NCBI GenBank assembly: GCA_910578605.1
Contig: CAJTQG010000022.1
Coordinates: 1-44,560 of the forward strand
DNA length: 44,560 bases
From: an uncultured Lachnospiraceae bacterium
GTDB lineage: Bacteria > Bacillota > Clostridia > Lachnospirales > Lachnospiraceae
Reading direction: 5' to 3'
The position numbers and the translations under genes were made by a program. This document shows positions 18,401 through 23,924 of the stretch, in pieces (position 1 is the stretch's first letter; each line of letters opens with the position of its first letter). The notes under the pieces were generated by a model, which made no database searches, was not told the origin of the DNA, and was given only the letters and a program-made list of their open reading frames with translations.

Positions 18401-21080
18401 CAGCATTTATCTTCACATCCCCGTAAATGTGCCACTCCTCCCTCAAATCTTTAGTATAATAAAAATTCAAGTTTCCGCAAAAACCATTGTTTTCCAATGT
18501 CATCCTATTTCCCACCCTAATATAGCCGGTCATGGAAAAAGAATGATTGGAATCCGATAATACTTCTTCATTTTGCTTCAGGCTCCCATTTACCAAAAGT
18601 GTTCCCTGTACTTGAATTCCCGCCTTATTTTGAATTTCAAGCTTCTCACATTGCATCATGGCATTGCCCTGTACTGTAATGGCTTGTTCCCTGTCCCCCG
18701 ACAGCAGCAGCCTATGGGTACCTGTTGCCAGAAAATTGCTGTATCCATTTCCGGTAACCGTATTTTTCTTTTCTATATTTCCCTTAACTTCCAATATTCC
18801 TGCGCTTAAATTTCCACTGCTGCTCTCACTAGACTGCATCACAAAATCTCCGTCTACGGATACCTTGTCCTGTGCCTGTTTCATGAGAAGTCTTGCGCTG
18901 CTCTCGCCATAACCGCTCTCCTCCTCATCATCTACGCACTGAATCCTCATATCTCCACGAACAATCAGGGTTCCCCCATTGATATTTAATGTTCCGCCGC
19001 CCACAATCAAGTCGCCCTTGATTTCCAATGTGTGCCCCGCCAAATTCAGTTCCCCGCCGGTAATGTACAGGCTGTCTTCCAACACTTTATCCTGCTCCAA
19101 TGTATACCCTTGGGTTCCCTGCACGCCTGCGTAGGTAACCTTTACATTATTTTGAATCCATTGCGTTGCCTTGATTGGTCTGTTGGCAAATATACCCTCC
19201 TGGCTTGTATTCGTCAATTCCAAAATACAAAATCCTGAGCCGGAAGATATAAAGTATAGATTCTGTTTCTCTTTCCCGCTCAATATAGTTTTATGTCTGC
19301 CGGAAGGTTTAAAGTTTTCTCTGTAATTTTGATAAAAATCTCCCTGTAATTCCAAAGTCCCTGCTGACATTTCACTGTAATTATAAGCATCTGTCACAAA
19401 ATCTCCTGTTACTAAAACCCTATCCTCAGCCTTGTTCATCACAAAGCCTCCGTTGCTGCTTCCCCGCACAATATTGCAATCCCCATAAACCTCCAATGTA
19501 TAGGTGTTTAATTTGAACAGCACGTTGCCCTCCAATGTAAGATTTCCATATAGGGCAATATTTTGACTTAAAGTTTTGTTTTTCCCGACTTTGATATCTG
19601 CATATAATTTTTCACCGTGAATCATGGTATCCGCACCGATACATATGTTTCCCTGAGGCGCCTGTCTATCACTCTGCAGGCTTTTTTCAACATAGATTGT
19701 GTTGAGCAGACAAATATTGTCATTGGATGTATTATCCACAACCAAACCTGACAATCGGCTTCCCGTAAAGGAGCCGTTATCCATTTTTACATTCTGTTTT
19801 CCCTCTCCGCACAATACCAGCTTGTGTGAATCTAGTGAAATAAAATCTCCGCCGCCCCCCTGCTTCTTTGTTGTAAAATCTCCTTTCACCTGCAGGCTTC
19901 CCGCTGTTAAGTTCTGGGAATACAATACATCATTGCAAAACAGATAATTCCCATCTACCGTTACAATACCTTCCTCATCCTCCATCACAAGAGTACCATA
20001 ACCGTTGCCTTCACTTGATTGTATCTTCAATTCCTGATAAAAATTTCCTTTTACAGATAAATTGCCATTGCCAACACATATGGTTCCTGCTGCCAATATC
20101 AGGTCACCCTCCACAGTCAATGTATGTCCGTTTAAATTCAGCGCTCCTCCCACAAGACAAAGCTCCCCGTTTATCACTTCGTCCTGCTGCAAAGTCCATC
20201 CAAAGCTTTCCCCCTCTACATTATAAGTGATTATGTTTCCGTTTCTTTTTAACTCCTTAATGGGCAAAACAGCGCTGCTGACTACTCCCTGACTGCTTGT
20301 ATTCTCTATCTCTACCGTCTGAAAATAAGTACCAGAAGCCGCCTCTATTGTCTGCTGTTCCTCACCATTAAATACAACTCTGTGAGCGCCTGATGCTTGA
20401 AATCTTCCGTTGCTGCTGTTCTCGCTGACAAAATTTTTTCCTATTTTTATTGTTCCTGCTATGAGTTTATTTGTATTTTTGTAATAAGTTCCTTTCCACA
20501 AAAAATCTCCCGCTACAGACAACAAACCATTGATATTTTCCATCACTACCGTTGTGGAACCTGTCTTGCTGAAATTTCCATAACAAATCATCTGTCCGCT
20601 GCCAATGGTGATTTGACCTTTTGTCAAATTCACATCACCATGCACAATTATTCGATATCCGTTTAAGTCCAACGTGCCGGACGTAATTACCAGATTATTT
20701 ACCTCCTTGTTTTCCTGCAATTGCATATCCTCACCTACAATGTAATCTTCATAGGTAATATCTGGCTGCCCCTCTTGTTCTTGCATATCCTCCTGCTGAG
20801 GCTGTGTTTCTTTCCCTTCATCTCCAGACTGTTCTTCCTCCCCCTTGTTTTCCCCCTGCATAGTTGTCTCTTTCCCTTGCTGCATCTCATTTTCTTGTGC
20901 CCATGTATGCAGCGATGTGTAATCACTAAAAGGCAATAATGTCACCATAAGTAATAATGCCATTATCCTCTTCATTGTTTCTCTCATTGTTCTTTTCACT
21001 GCTCTTCCTCCTAATTTCCTTCTCAAACATTTTCCTGTTGTATTTTTTCTTTCATTTTTATTTCTTTGTACTTCTCTCAC
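6408..21080 (-). CDS. Giant secreted Rhs/WapA-like polymorphic toxin with ParB-like C-terminal domain (4890 aa)
   Basis: In order: signal peptide (about residues 28-62, hydrophobic core IMALLLMVTLLPF); Gln/Glu-rich linker; nine beta-rich modules (about 120-1780) repeating LDLNGH-x-L-x-VxGD, VNGDF and GxHK-x-xLNGexqQ; about six FN3 domains alternating with Ig-like domains (about 1789-2825), one carrying a Gln/Asn repeat (about 2213-2285); PKD domain (about 2830-2915); carboxypeptidase-regulatory-like segment; Rhs start signature GDPVDITTGAF (about 3317); dozens of YD repeats; closing signature GLYYMRTRYYNVSTKRFLNRD; then NPVTLTDPFGL (about 4607). The tip has a hydrophobic pre-toxin segment and a ParB-like fold with VDGHHRFEAFRQLGYDRVPI (about 4842), a nuclease-type family in toxins. 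Two GTG starts carry good ribosome sites: 21080 (GGAGG) and 20999 (AGGAGG). The second gives a more usual signal peptide. It has no LPXTG or membrane anchor. Likely role: contact-dependent antagonism plus adhesion. Confidence 0.9.
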   Translation of the reverse strand: MREVQRNKNERKNTTGKCLRRKLGGRAVKRTMRETMKRIMALLLMVTLLPFSDYTSLHTWAQENEMQQGKETTMQGENKGEEEQSGDEGKETQPQQEDMQEQEGQPDITYEDYIVGEDMQLQENKEVNNLVITSGTLDLNGYRIIVHGDVNLTKGQITIGSGQMICYGNFSKTGSTTVVMENINGLLSVAGDFLWKGTYYKNTNKLIAGTIKIGKNFVSENSSNGRFQASGAHRVVFNGEEQQTIEAASGTYFQTVEIENTSSQGVVSSAVLPIKELKRNGNIITYNVEGESFGWTLQQDEVINGELCLVGGALNLNGHTLTVEGDLILAAGTICVGNGNLSVKGNFYQELKIQSSEGNGYGTLVMEDEEGIVTVDGNYLFCNDVLYSQNLTAGSLQVKGDFTTKKQGGGGDFISLDSHKLVLCGEGKQNVKMDNGSFTGSRLSGLVVDNTSNDNICLLNTIYVEKSLQSDRQAPQGNICIGADTMIHGEKLYADIKVGKNKTLSQNIALYGNLTLEGNVLFKLNTYTLEVYGDCNIVRGSSNGGFVMNKAEDRVLVTGDFVTDAYNYSEMSAGTLELQGDFYQNYRENFKPSGRHKTILSGKEKQNLYFISSGSGFCILELTNTSQEGIFANRPIKATQWIQNNVKVTYAGVQGTQGYTLEQDKVLEDSLYITGGELNLAGHTLEIKGDLIVGGGTLNINGGTLIVRGDMRIQCVDDEEESGYGESSARLLMKQAQDKVSVDGDFVMQSSESSSGNLSAGILEVKGNIEKKNTVTGNGYSNFLATGTHRLLLSGDREQAITVQGNAMMQCEKLEIQNKAGIQVQGTLLVNGSLKQNEEVLSDSNHSFSMTGYIRVGNRMTLENNGFCGNLNFYYTKDLREEWHIYGDVKINADVSVYAPMHVEGNLIFDSGDHLILQNTQIDISGDCIQNKSNYANGLLMTHDSDMVIIGGDYRIDNETTSVMTAGCVKVAGDLLHTRRGGNGFISKGTHKIILNGNKQQKVQINNEMSYIEQLVLENNSEEGIYVEGNLPAVSIEGDTNITYADSSYVRGFTLTEDMELEELKLAGGKLDLNGHCLKVNGNADIYAGTLYIHGGELIVEGDLNFRSPDGSRSPSVLVMREAEDKVKVNGNFYIYSNIDAVDTLTDGVLYVKKDFLQIGIYKNFAASGNHKVVLNGEGQQHVNFYFYATDKSYFNHLSIENETEVTLDRVMVNGIVEDNGHFVKGTLIAGPTMILSDNTYHGDIAYNRNITIEQNMHVTGNITLEKGVITLNGHHVLTEGNFQIKQNNSDIVGVIMTDDNDYLEVWGGFSCYANSNTKMLTGKISCKGDVFFSNNSIWKPAENHEFVMNGENQQTLEIKSNQVCFALLEMSNTSPEGIVCKSGFQAQKLIRNTQKLTYDGQQIQTGITLQQDTKIEGDYVLFGGTLDLNGYKLQVSGDMIIAGGELYIHGGNLKVGGSLRIQNRNSKNGDYIYSESNGIIRMNEKRDSISVNGDFITQSIVNHKGYMTDGTLQVQGNVQAIGSYKYNINGTDNFTLVLNGSTIQELSLDNGNRVQNITFENTQGGVALLKECVVYGVLEDNCGKVSGRGAIKLDNIENLSGGSFSGNLTLTNKSTLTKDIVVGGTLRLEKDIHVNGRKLRAGSIDIYRGVFYVEDGMVTCESDMLVEVDGMLAMQQEEGYVKVMDSFTITSASNHSRYLTAGTLEIQGDFYQNRYNNFIAGENHNTILSGKRGKFGEKYIQMISFAKVGSCYFGTLILTKNKDSYYYFENEIEKICKKLQVEITDDVPPAQVENVCIDSVDSSSVRLSWLPCSEEDEVKGYDIYRNGSWLDTTTMSVYRDAHVKPCQTYTYTIYAYDAAGNYAQGTDSETVVTPQDTQAPAKPVNLHVTKKTGSSVTLSWSRARDNVKTVGYMIYRNGEEYDYVEGKTSFKDTKVEKDIVYTYTIKAKDEAGNISEESEELLTCTAQPRIISVTPEDEALLYQDKVNIKVYYMRYSQEEGNKIRMSYSEDGENFKAITPFDIGGEEISYREGCGSFQWDISGLESGKYYIVRVILIDEDGNETSEDVTYYVDKSAPKEVRNLQVTPKEGVAVCTWEATDSVKCKGYKIYRRGAGESDYTCIGETNKWYETNYKDTGVSEGEQVSYGVSAFDAQGRESNLQEVPYITMTRDTLSPTMSKIQPGEKILSKRAKIVAEGTDNKELDKFILTVYREKDSQEKNHPETGSQEKNYQQNNSQETENQGNDNQQNNSQETENQGNDNQQNNSQETDNRQENDNQQNDREIINVMEKQAEKEKAEFTWDTTECHGKYILSCVAVDTNGNKSEPMELTCQVDNQGPKPLTLKPASVYANHVTLEWEEPEEENVSFVVEQQQGEVWKKVGETKNTLGYHVLNLQPDTDYVFRVTPYDEAGNGGESSQWVYVHTNVDEQAPVIIYAAPLESAYQGRLTLEAQVKDNAGNQNLLIEYSHRKNGESLWETLADVSAQNEKKETHYTWEWNTDECPEGEITIRFTAKDNAGNVSQPYEMTYNIDRTGPQQIANLAAAAGEGSVELTWNAADEEVEHYNIYRKENETGGFVKIEQECTDIYYSDISVEPGKEYIYQVTATDIAGNESEPSQPVSARADEDTQLPVIKSFFPKEGSFVGGKVMLEVLATDNVGVQSLFIQIRKKGDDAFITLPTETVDGQIAHAQYEWNTAEETQGDYEIRFVAEDASGNVSEEKIITYHVDKTAPRAGDVRLTESNYRIKLQWDACEDEDFAGYEIYRKSAYDEAWESVGETQDTDYTDKEVIPDIVYFYKIGYTDNGGNQSTSRIVSGKAKAVDDERPKAVLADSYVAIAGVEIGLDGSLSTDNIGIVKYQWNMGNGDILIGKRPTYTYEEEGEYNITLTVWDKAGNKQSAKRKIVVYGRDEAGRLRIQLVNEYGEPISNAYVYQYLDNGSMLQRSDSNGYANIDGIAGMQKIAIYKEGYKSIDTKIKITPLEHNTKIIVMEEGALAKTEIQAHKMSYAEIMDSTIDLGNAENYEIFRYRVTFTFQKEKIPTVTNLIVTGGEKKSVLKIYGEKDELGDIKTGAYLQPVKVGQGEKQEENLVIIRVSGGASWLKDFYQIDYGFINLLSQTFIMQLGHEGIMCDDNGLTIMRKEVFYPTEVKSGEGYFTTAYARGDKPGNYKVRAAFSGAIKPINEPFFFEAHCEDAINITSAQGLKFYVDAPSACGLEEKFIVNVTARNESEKVLNGMTLYVDGENRYKEEFTPGDSEQFTIEYEMPQGEEGEEGEYYFKMISQMVEILEGENTGAEVVLRIAPVYIAKIREEILDLDNLWGDPVDITTGAFVDSYEAISVTGGSELSFDLDYNSLLCKNEGTMGYGWSNQYDVKLKDTGNIVVTWRPGVTSLYKSEDREKVYIGVENGELKSTIVKNEDGTYILTLENAKKYLFDKDGNLTQVTQKDGSYITINRIQNVMEVTEGISGKKISVCYNAEGMVTHVIDENGRKTSFTYTDRYLTEIENPLHEKTKYTYDEKGRLEEIIKNNTTQIQNTYDQHNRVISQDDGTEETPLMTYEYEELGSDKFIGDYGMIVTVTDRNGAKTMTQTNCFGKVRNTTDANGNTTRNYYDCYGNLTAQTDANGYNTFYEYDKNGYCTMSQDAYGSQTFYKYDTDGNVTSICGADGNAAYYQYNKKNQMIYSKEQGGKETIYEYNDQGKLVKETIEGLGCKRYEYTDGLKTAEYDMRGNVQRYEYDNIGNMIKKTDREGNTTTYDYDELRRNTQVTDALGNTETYEYDVYGNILCKTNSQGGWTTYTYDYNQKMISKTSPEGRTDRYTYDCEGNLLTHTNPDGTSTSMEYDLTGNLVMETNEEGNSQSYEYDNCGDVIKEIDANGNETVYEYYPNGKLQAEYDKNGGQTLYTYNQNWQLITTTYPDGSTITYKYDTGGNVKSICDGEGNITKYTYDIAKRCLSEIDANGNKTSYTYDANSNCIQKTLADGQIYRMEYDRENRLTKTTTFVGEEEYTIQIVYDALGREVKTIDEEGNTQQTVYDSYGNITAIIDGEGNVIQENTYDGDQLLADSKDGEDNLTVYSYNENGQMENVSQQVSGREVKTTYHYNAVGNLRETKDALAGTSGYTYDKMGNITGTTNPNGGVIRYEYDALGNMVSEEEGEELRHVYTYDSMSRVKTAVNARGQETTYTYDGVGRIVTMEDEEGCVTYTYDANGNTIGITDEKGTIQRTYDKRNRMISQTDYKGNIVSYGYDEIGNLISLTYPGGEIVRYTYYKNGNLKTITDNNKRTTSYTYDKANRLTACDRPDGSRETYTYDKAGRLIEKTDAAGEEILSHVTYEYDEAGNIISQTGDTANAPAVETITMEYNDNNRLIRYNEEEVQYDADGNMTYGPVDGQMTNLVYDCRNRLVQVGETTYEYNSQNERIAKRENGIRTEYTIAQIEGQDCVIGVEESLETEPTGETENTNTNEDSDQVKQNNETTKQDTENQNIKSTLYVYGNGLVSETDSDKGYRLYHFNHLGSTVCLTDEKGNVTQNYTYGTYGELTGGDVDGTRYLYQGRYGVEHESNGLYYMRTRYYNVSTKRFLNRDIMAGSISSSPSLNRYSYVEGNPVTLTDPFGLCPSINFTNLGHNILDWVGMIPVLGEGADLINAYWYFKEGNTAYGASSILCAMPGMGTLIGSSTKIMKKVPTLGKILSKSCLMVGNGAYMAEAGIVGSQMIDSYLIKGENFNASEFAVQSMSIVGGLIAGVGISKQVKELRKSKTASKIRNGAKQFWHDNKGMVDLRKGNKSGSKTIKAIEGTSYDITKLKRTQPYAFQNTVEKYKNQIITEGPDFVEPIPVRIHNGEALIVDGHHRFEAFRQLGYDRVPIKYVHKSQLGKTLKDGTYVRTLQELLDGRMTN
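14230..14440 (-). repeat. Tandem 45-bp repeat encoding Gln/Asn-rich linker
   Basis: Within an Ig-like domain of the giant Rhs gene, the encoded unit NNSQETENQGNDNQQ (15 residues, 45 bp) recurs at least twice exactly. Degenerate units flank it (SQEKNHPETG, SQEKNYQQ, SQETDNRQENDNQQ). Perfect DNA-level copies suggest recent slippage, so the copy number probably varies between strains. It probably forms a flexible hydrophilic loop. Confidence 0.85.
15740..20720 (-). repeat. Nine diverged ~180-residue beta-rich modules in the giant Rhs protein
   Basis: Nine copies of a degenerate module can be tracked by the motif GxHK(I/V)xLNGexqQ: AHRVVFNGEEQQ, SHKLVLCGEGKQ, RHKTILSGKEKQ, THRLLLSGDREQ, THKIILNGNKQQ, NHKVVLNGEGQQ, NHEFVMNGENQQ, NFTLVLNGSTIQ and NHNTILSGKRGK. 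Each also has a Gly/Asn-rich DLNGH-x-L-x-VxGD segment and a VNGDF segment. The spacing of short strands and Gly turns suggests a beta-helix or beta-solenoid stalk. The copies are diverged, so the expansion is old. Confidence 0.8.
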
Positions 21081-21100
21081 CTTTATCCTCCATTTAAGAT

Positions 21101-21784
21101 TTAATGTACTGCGCTGCTTATCTCTTTCAAACTGTGAAATATATTCTCAAACCATTCTCCAATCTTTTGAAAAATATTTTTCTCTTTTGTTTTATTCAAA
21201 TTTTTTTGTTCCTCCCCCTCTACAGTATACCCCAAAGCAAGGGCTTCTTGCGCCATCTCTTCTGCCCCTTCTGTCTCTTCTATTTCTTTTGTCTGTTCTA
21301 TTTTTGTTGTTTCCTCTGTTTCTGTACTTTCCTCAGTTTTTTTACTTTCCTCTGGCTGGGATTGTGCTGTCTCTATTCTCACATTTTGTATATTGCCGCT
21401 GGCATCATAAGAATAACAGACGACACTTCCGTCATCATAATATACCTTTTGTATGCGGTTTAATGCGTCATATTCATAGATCTCTCCATGTGCAAAATGT
21501 CCTGTTGTCTCTTCTTCTTTTGTTGTCTCCTCTGTTTTTGTACTTTCCTCTGGCTGAGATTGTGTTGTCTCTGTTCTCACATTTTGTATATTGCCGCTGG
21601 CATCATAAAAATACTCTGCAACACTTCCGTCATCATAATATACCTTTTGAATACGGTTTAATGCGTCATATTCATAAGTCTCTCCCTTTACCAAATATCC
21701 CTTTGGCAGCAATAACATTACTGCCGCCGTCACACTTATGATTGTTCTTGTTTTGTGTTTTCCTTTTAGCCTTTGTTTTTTCAT
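21101..21784 (-). CDS. Small secreted YD-repeat protein (227 aa), first gene after the c-di-GMP switch
   Basis: The ATG at 21784 (AAAGGAG about 7 bases upstream) begins a basic n-region and hydrophobic core (TIISVTAAVMLLLPKGYLVKG), a signal peptide. The mature protein has two nearly identical units built on EYDALNRIQKVYYDDGS and YDASGNIQNVR (about residues 36-70 and 101-135), which are single Rhs/YD-type repeats. Thr/Glu-rich linkers (STKTEETTKEEETT) separate them. The C-terminus is an amphipathic helix (FQKIGEWFENIFHSLKEISS). Rhs proteins normally carry dozens of YD repeats, so a two-repeat protein is unusual. It lies 20 bp upstream of the giant Rhs gene and downstream of a riboswitch, so it is probably co-expressed as a partner, adaptor or decoy. 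Its function is unknown. Confidence 0.8.
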   Translation of the reverse strand: MKKQRLKGKHKTRTIISVTAAVMLLLPKGYLVKGETYEYDALNRIQKVYYDDGSVAEYFYDASGNIQNVRTETTQSQPEESTKTEETTKEEETTGHFAHGEIYEYDALNRIQKVYYDDGSVVCYSYDASGNIQNVRIETAQSQPEESKKTEESTETEETTKIEQTKEIEETEGAEEMAQEALALGYTVEGEEQKNLNKTKEKNIFQKIGEWFENIFHSLKEISSAVH

Positions 21785-21940
21785 CTTTTTTCTCCTTTCT
21801 TTTTCTGTTGTTAAAAATAAACATTGGTGAACCCCAAAAAAATTTATAATCGTGCAAAGCTTATAATAATCCATTTCACAACCATCTATTCTGGTACCAA
21901 ACATAAATGTTGCTTCATAGGAATCCATTGTCTATAAAAC

Positions 21941-21978
21941 AAAAAAAGACTACAAAGATATGAAGTATCTTTGCAGTC
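21941..21978 (-). terminator. Riboswitch-controlled intrinsic terminator
   Basis: On the minus strand a 13-bp stem (GACTGCAAAGATA with TATCTTTGTAGTC, one G-U) with a short loop is followed by seven T residues (21947-21941). Its 5' half and loop overlap the 3' half of the aptamer P1 stem (21962-21968), so the two structures exclude each other. It stands between the promoter at 22096-22124 and the Rhs operon. Confidence 0.85.
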
Positions 21979-22060
21979 GAACTATCAATAGAATGATATT
22001 ATCCCTTAGACTTCTAACTTTGCGTCCATAAATTTCTCTATGTTTGCCTTTATACTCTCA
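21962..22060 (-). ncRNA. Cyclic di-GMP class I riboswitch (GEMM-I)
   Basis: The minus strand carries the GEMM-I core. AGGCAAAC (22049-22042) is followed by a P2 hairpin capped by a GAAA tetraloop (stem CATAGA/TTTATG, 22042-22027), then GGACGCAAAG (22027-22018), a second hairpin with GTCTAAGG and TATCA/TGATA arms, then ACTGC. P1 pairs GAGTAT (22057-22052) with ATACTTC (21968-21962). The GNRA loop and the GGACGCAAAG joiner are hallmarks of the class. Because P1 uses bases needed by the terminator, ligand binding is predicted to prevent termination, giving an ON switch. The regulated genes are the small YD-repeat protein and the giant Rhs protein. Confidence 0.85.
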
Positions 22061-22095
22061 AATATATAAATCTACATATTTTATTCACCAAAATA

Positions 22096-22124
22096 ATAAT
22101 ACAATAACTGGATTTTCCTGTCAA
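22096..22124 (-). promoter_or_regulatory. Sigma-A promoter of the riboswitch-rhs operon
   Basis: On the minus strand TTGACA (22124-22119), a 17-bp spacer and TATTAT (22101-22096) form a near-consensus sigma-A promoter. The expected start (about 22089) lies about 30 bases upstream of the c-di-GMP aptamer, which is normal for a riboswitch leader. Confidence 0.85.
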
Positions 22125-22251
22125 TTTTCTTTTTGTATGAAATCTACTAATCAAAAAACAGAAACACAGCTTTTACTATTTTAAATTTCTACTTTCTTTA
22201 ACTGCGCAAAATATGAAATAGTAATGTTCCAAACTCTTTAGCATACAGGAC

Positions 22252-22839
22252 TTATCTTAATCCATTGGCAAAAACCCATGAATAAAACATTTCTTTTGGA
22301 GGTTTTGTGTATTCATATTCAAAACAGGAAGGGGTAGTCTCAATAATATTTATTGACTGTTCAAGGACTTCTCCAATTGATTTACCTGCAACATCAATTT
22401 CTACTTCGTTAATAAGAGGATTTCGTTTAATATTTTTTTCGTTCATTTTTTTCTGTAGTTCAAAATCTATAAGTCCATTATTGGGGCGATTTCTCATTTG
22501 TTCTTGAATCTGTTGCAAATCACTGCATATGAGTTTGATTGTGATAAAATCAGTCCCTTTAAAAACAATAGGGATATCAGCAGTTCTTAAATCGTCAATA
22601 TCAGAAGCAATTATATTTTTATAACCAAGCCTATGAAAGCACATAAGCATTGCCACTTGATTTTCCCAGCAAGTAAGTTCTTCAAGCTCTCCAGTCATTG
22701 GCTCAATGCCATCTCGTGAAATAAATTCAGGTACCATATGTTGTTCTATGCATGTGGTTTTATAGTGCTCAAGCAGTCCGTTTGCTAAAGTGGTTTTACC
22801 TATACCGCTTGCTCCCGTAACAAAAATAAAATCTTTCAT
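22252..22839 (-). CDS. P-loop nucleotide-binding protein, kinase-like (195 aa)
   Basis: The product begins MKDFIFVTGASGIGKTTLAN, a textbook Walker A (GASGIGKTT, residues 8-16) at the very N-terminus. This is the arrangement of small nucleoside/nucleotide kinases and AAA-type ATPases. Further features are PEFISRDGIEPMTGELEEL and a basic lid-like RNRPNNGLIDFELQKKMNEK, which could be the arginine-bearing lid of a kinase. The substrate cannot be told. The ATG at 22839 has GGAGG 7 bases upstream; upstream in-frame residues are discarded. It is a single gene upstream of the Rhs promoter on the same strand, and I see no strong terminator between them, so some read-through into the riboswitch leader is possible. 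Confidence 0.75.
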   Translation of the reverse strand: MKDFIFVTGASGIGKTTLANGLLEHYKTTCIEQHMVPEFISRDGIEPMTGELEELTCWENQVAMLMCFHRLGYKNIIASDIDDLRTADIPIVFKGTDFITIKLICSDLQQIQEQMRNRPNNGLIDFELQKKMNEKNIKRNPLINEVEIDVAGKSIGEVLEQSINIIETTPSCFEYEYTKPPKEMFYSWVFANGLR

Positions 22840-23054
22840 AGCTTTACCTCCACAATTTTCGATTGTAATTTGATGATTTTTAAGGAAAATAAAATTATAT
22901 AACACAAAATAAAGCATATTCATTCCAAAATTTCAATCCACTTGTATTTTTTTCATCTTTTCACTTTTTTGTATAAGTCTATTATTTTCGGAAAAAATAA
23001 AATTATAACCGATGAAAAACATTGACAATCATTATATAAGAAAGGATGAATCTA

Positions 23055-23873
23055 ATGAAAACAAAAAAAGACAACTCTTACCTGATTATATTATTTGCCT
23101 GCTTAGCTTCCATCACTGCAATTGCCTGCGGCAGCATTTATTTAAAAGGCCAGAAAAAACCAAGTGATAACACAGAAACTATTACAACTGAGGATAAAGT
23201 AATGCAGAACGACTATGACCATTTTCTGGACGAAGAAGAATCAACTACCGCATATCAGACCGTTATGACTAAGCCCGATGACGCTTCAGAAAATAACGAT
23301 AAAGACACAGATTCTGACAACAAAGCTGATAAAAAAGAAGAAACAACCAAAGACCAACAAGACAATTCTTCCCCTAAAAATGACTCCTCCTCTGATGCTC
23401 CTGACGATAACCCGGGGGATATGCAACCTGTAGCGGCTCCTGCTTCCCTTCCATTTAGCCAGGATAAAACATTGTTCTGGCCAGTGGACGGAAATATTTT
23501 ACTAGAGTACAATATGGAAAGTACCATTTACTTCCCTACATTAGACGTCTATAAATGTAATCCTGCATTAGTAATCCAATCTGATGTGGATACTCCTGTA
23601 AAATCCTGTAATCAATCTATTGTAAAAGAGATTGGTTTTCAGGAGGAAATCGGAAAGTATGTCACTGTCTCTTTAGGTGACGGATACAAGCTGACATATG
23701 GACAGCTGGACAAAATTAACGTGGAAGAAGGTCAGGAAATCAAAGCCAGTGATGTAATTGGATATATTGCCTCACCGACAAAATATTATACAAAAGAGGG
23801 CTGCAATTTATATCTTAAGCTGACAAAGGACGATACAGCCATCGACCCGCTTGACTACCTGTGCTATCAATAA
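23055..23873 (+). CDS. Membrane-anchored LytM/M23-like protein lacking catalytic residues
   Basis: The protein has a short cytoplasmic N-terminus and one transmembrane segment (about residues 10-30, YLIILFACLASITAIACGSI). A long Asp/Glu/Lys/Ser-rich disordered stalk follows (to about 130), then a C-terminal LytM/M23-type beta domain (FWPVDGNILLEYN to the end). Active M23 peptidases need an HxGxD and an HxH motif. Here the equivalent positions read STIYFPTLDVY and LYLKLTKD, so the zinc ligands are lost and it should be a scaffold rather than a hydrolase, as in SpoIIQ-like or NlpD/EnvC-type proteins. The ATG at 23055 (AAAGGA 8 bases before) is favoured over the ATG at 23046, which is too close to the ribosome site. 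The flanking genes give no clue. Confidence 0.75.
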   Translation: MKTKKDNSYLIILFACLASITAIACGSIYLKGQKKPSDNTETITTEDKVMQNDYDHFLDEEESTTAYQTVMTKPDDASENNDKDTDSDNKADKKEETTKDQQDNSSPKNDSSSDAPDDNPGDMQPVAAPASLPFSQDKTLFWPVDGNILLEYNMESTIYFPTLDVYKCNPALVIQSDVDTPVKSCNQSIVKEIGFQEEIGKYVTVSLGDGYKLTYGQLDKINVEEGQEIKASDVIGYIASPTKYYTKEGCNLYLKLTKDDTAIDPLDYLCYQ

Positions 23874-23924
23874 TAGACATTAATTGCTTAAGGCATTATA
23901 TTTTACAATAATTAACATCATAAA

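Noticed and set aside
6582..20939. Many plus-strand open frames (60-184 codons) opposite the giant Rhs gene
   Set aside because: They lie antisense to a continuous 4890-codon frame with clear domains, lack ribosome sites, and their composition mirrors the repeats of the real gene.
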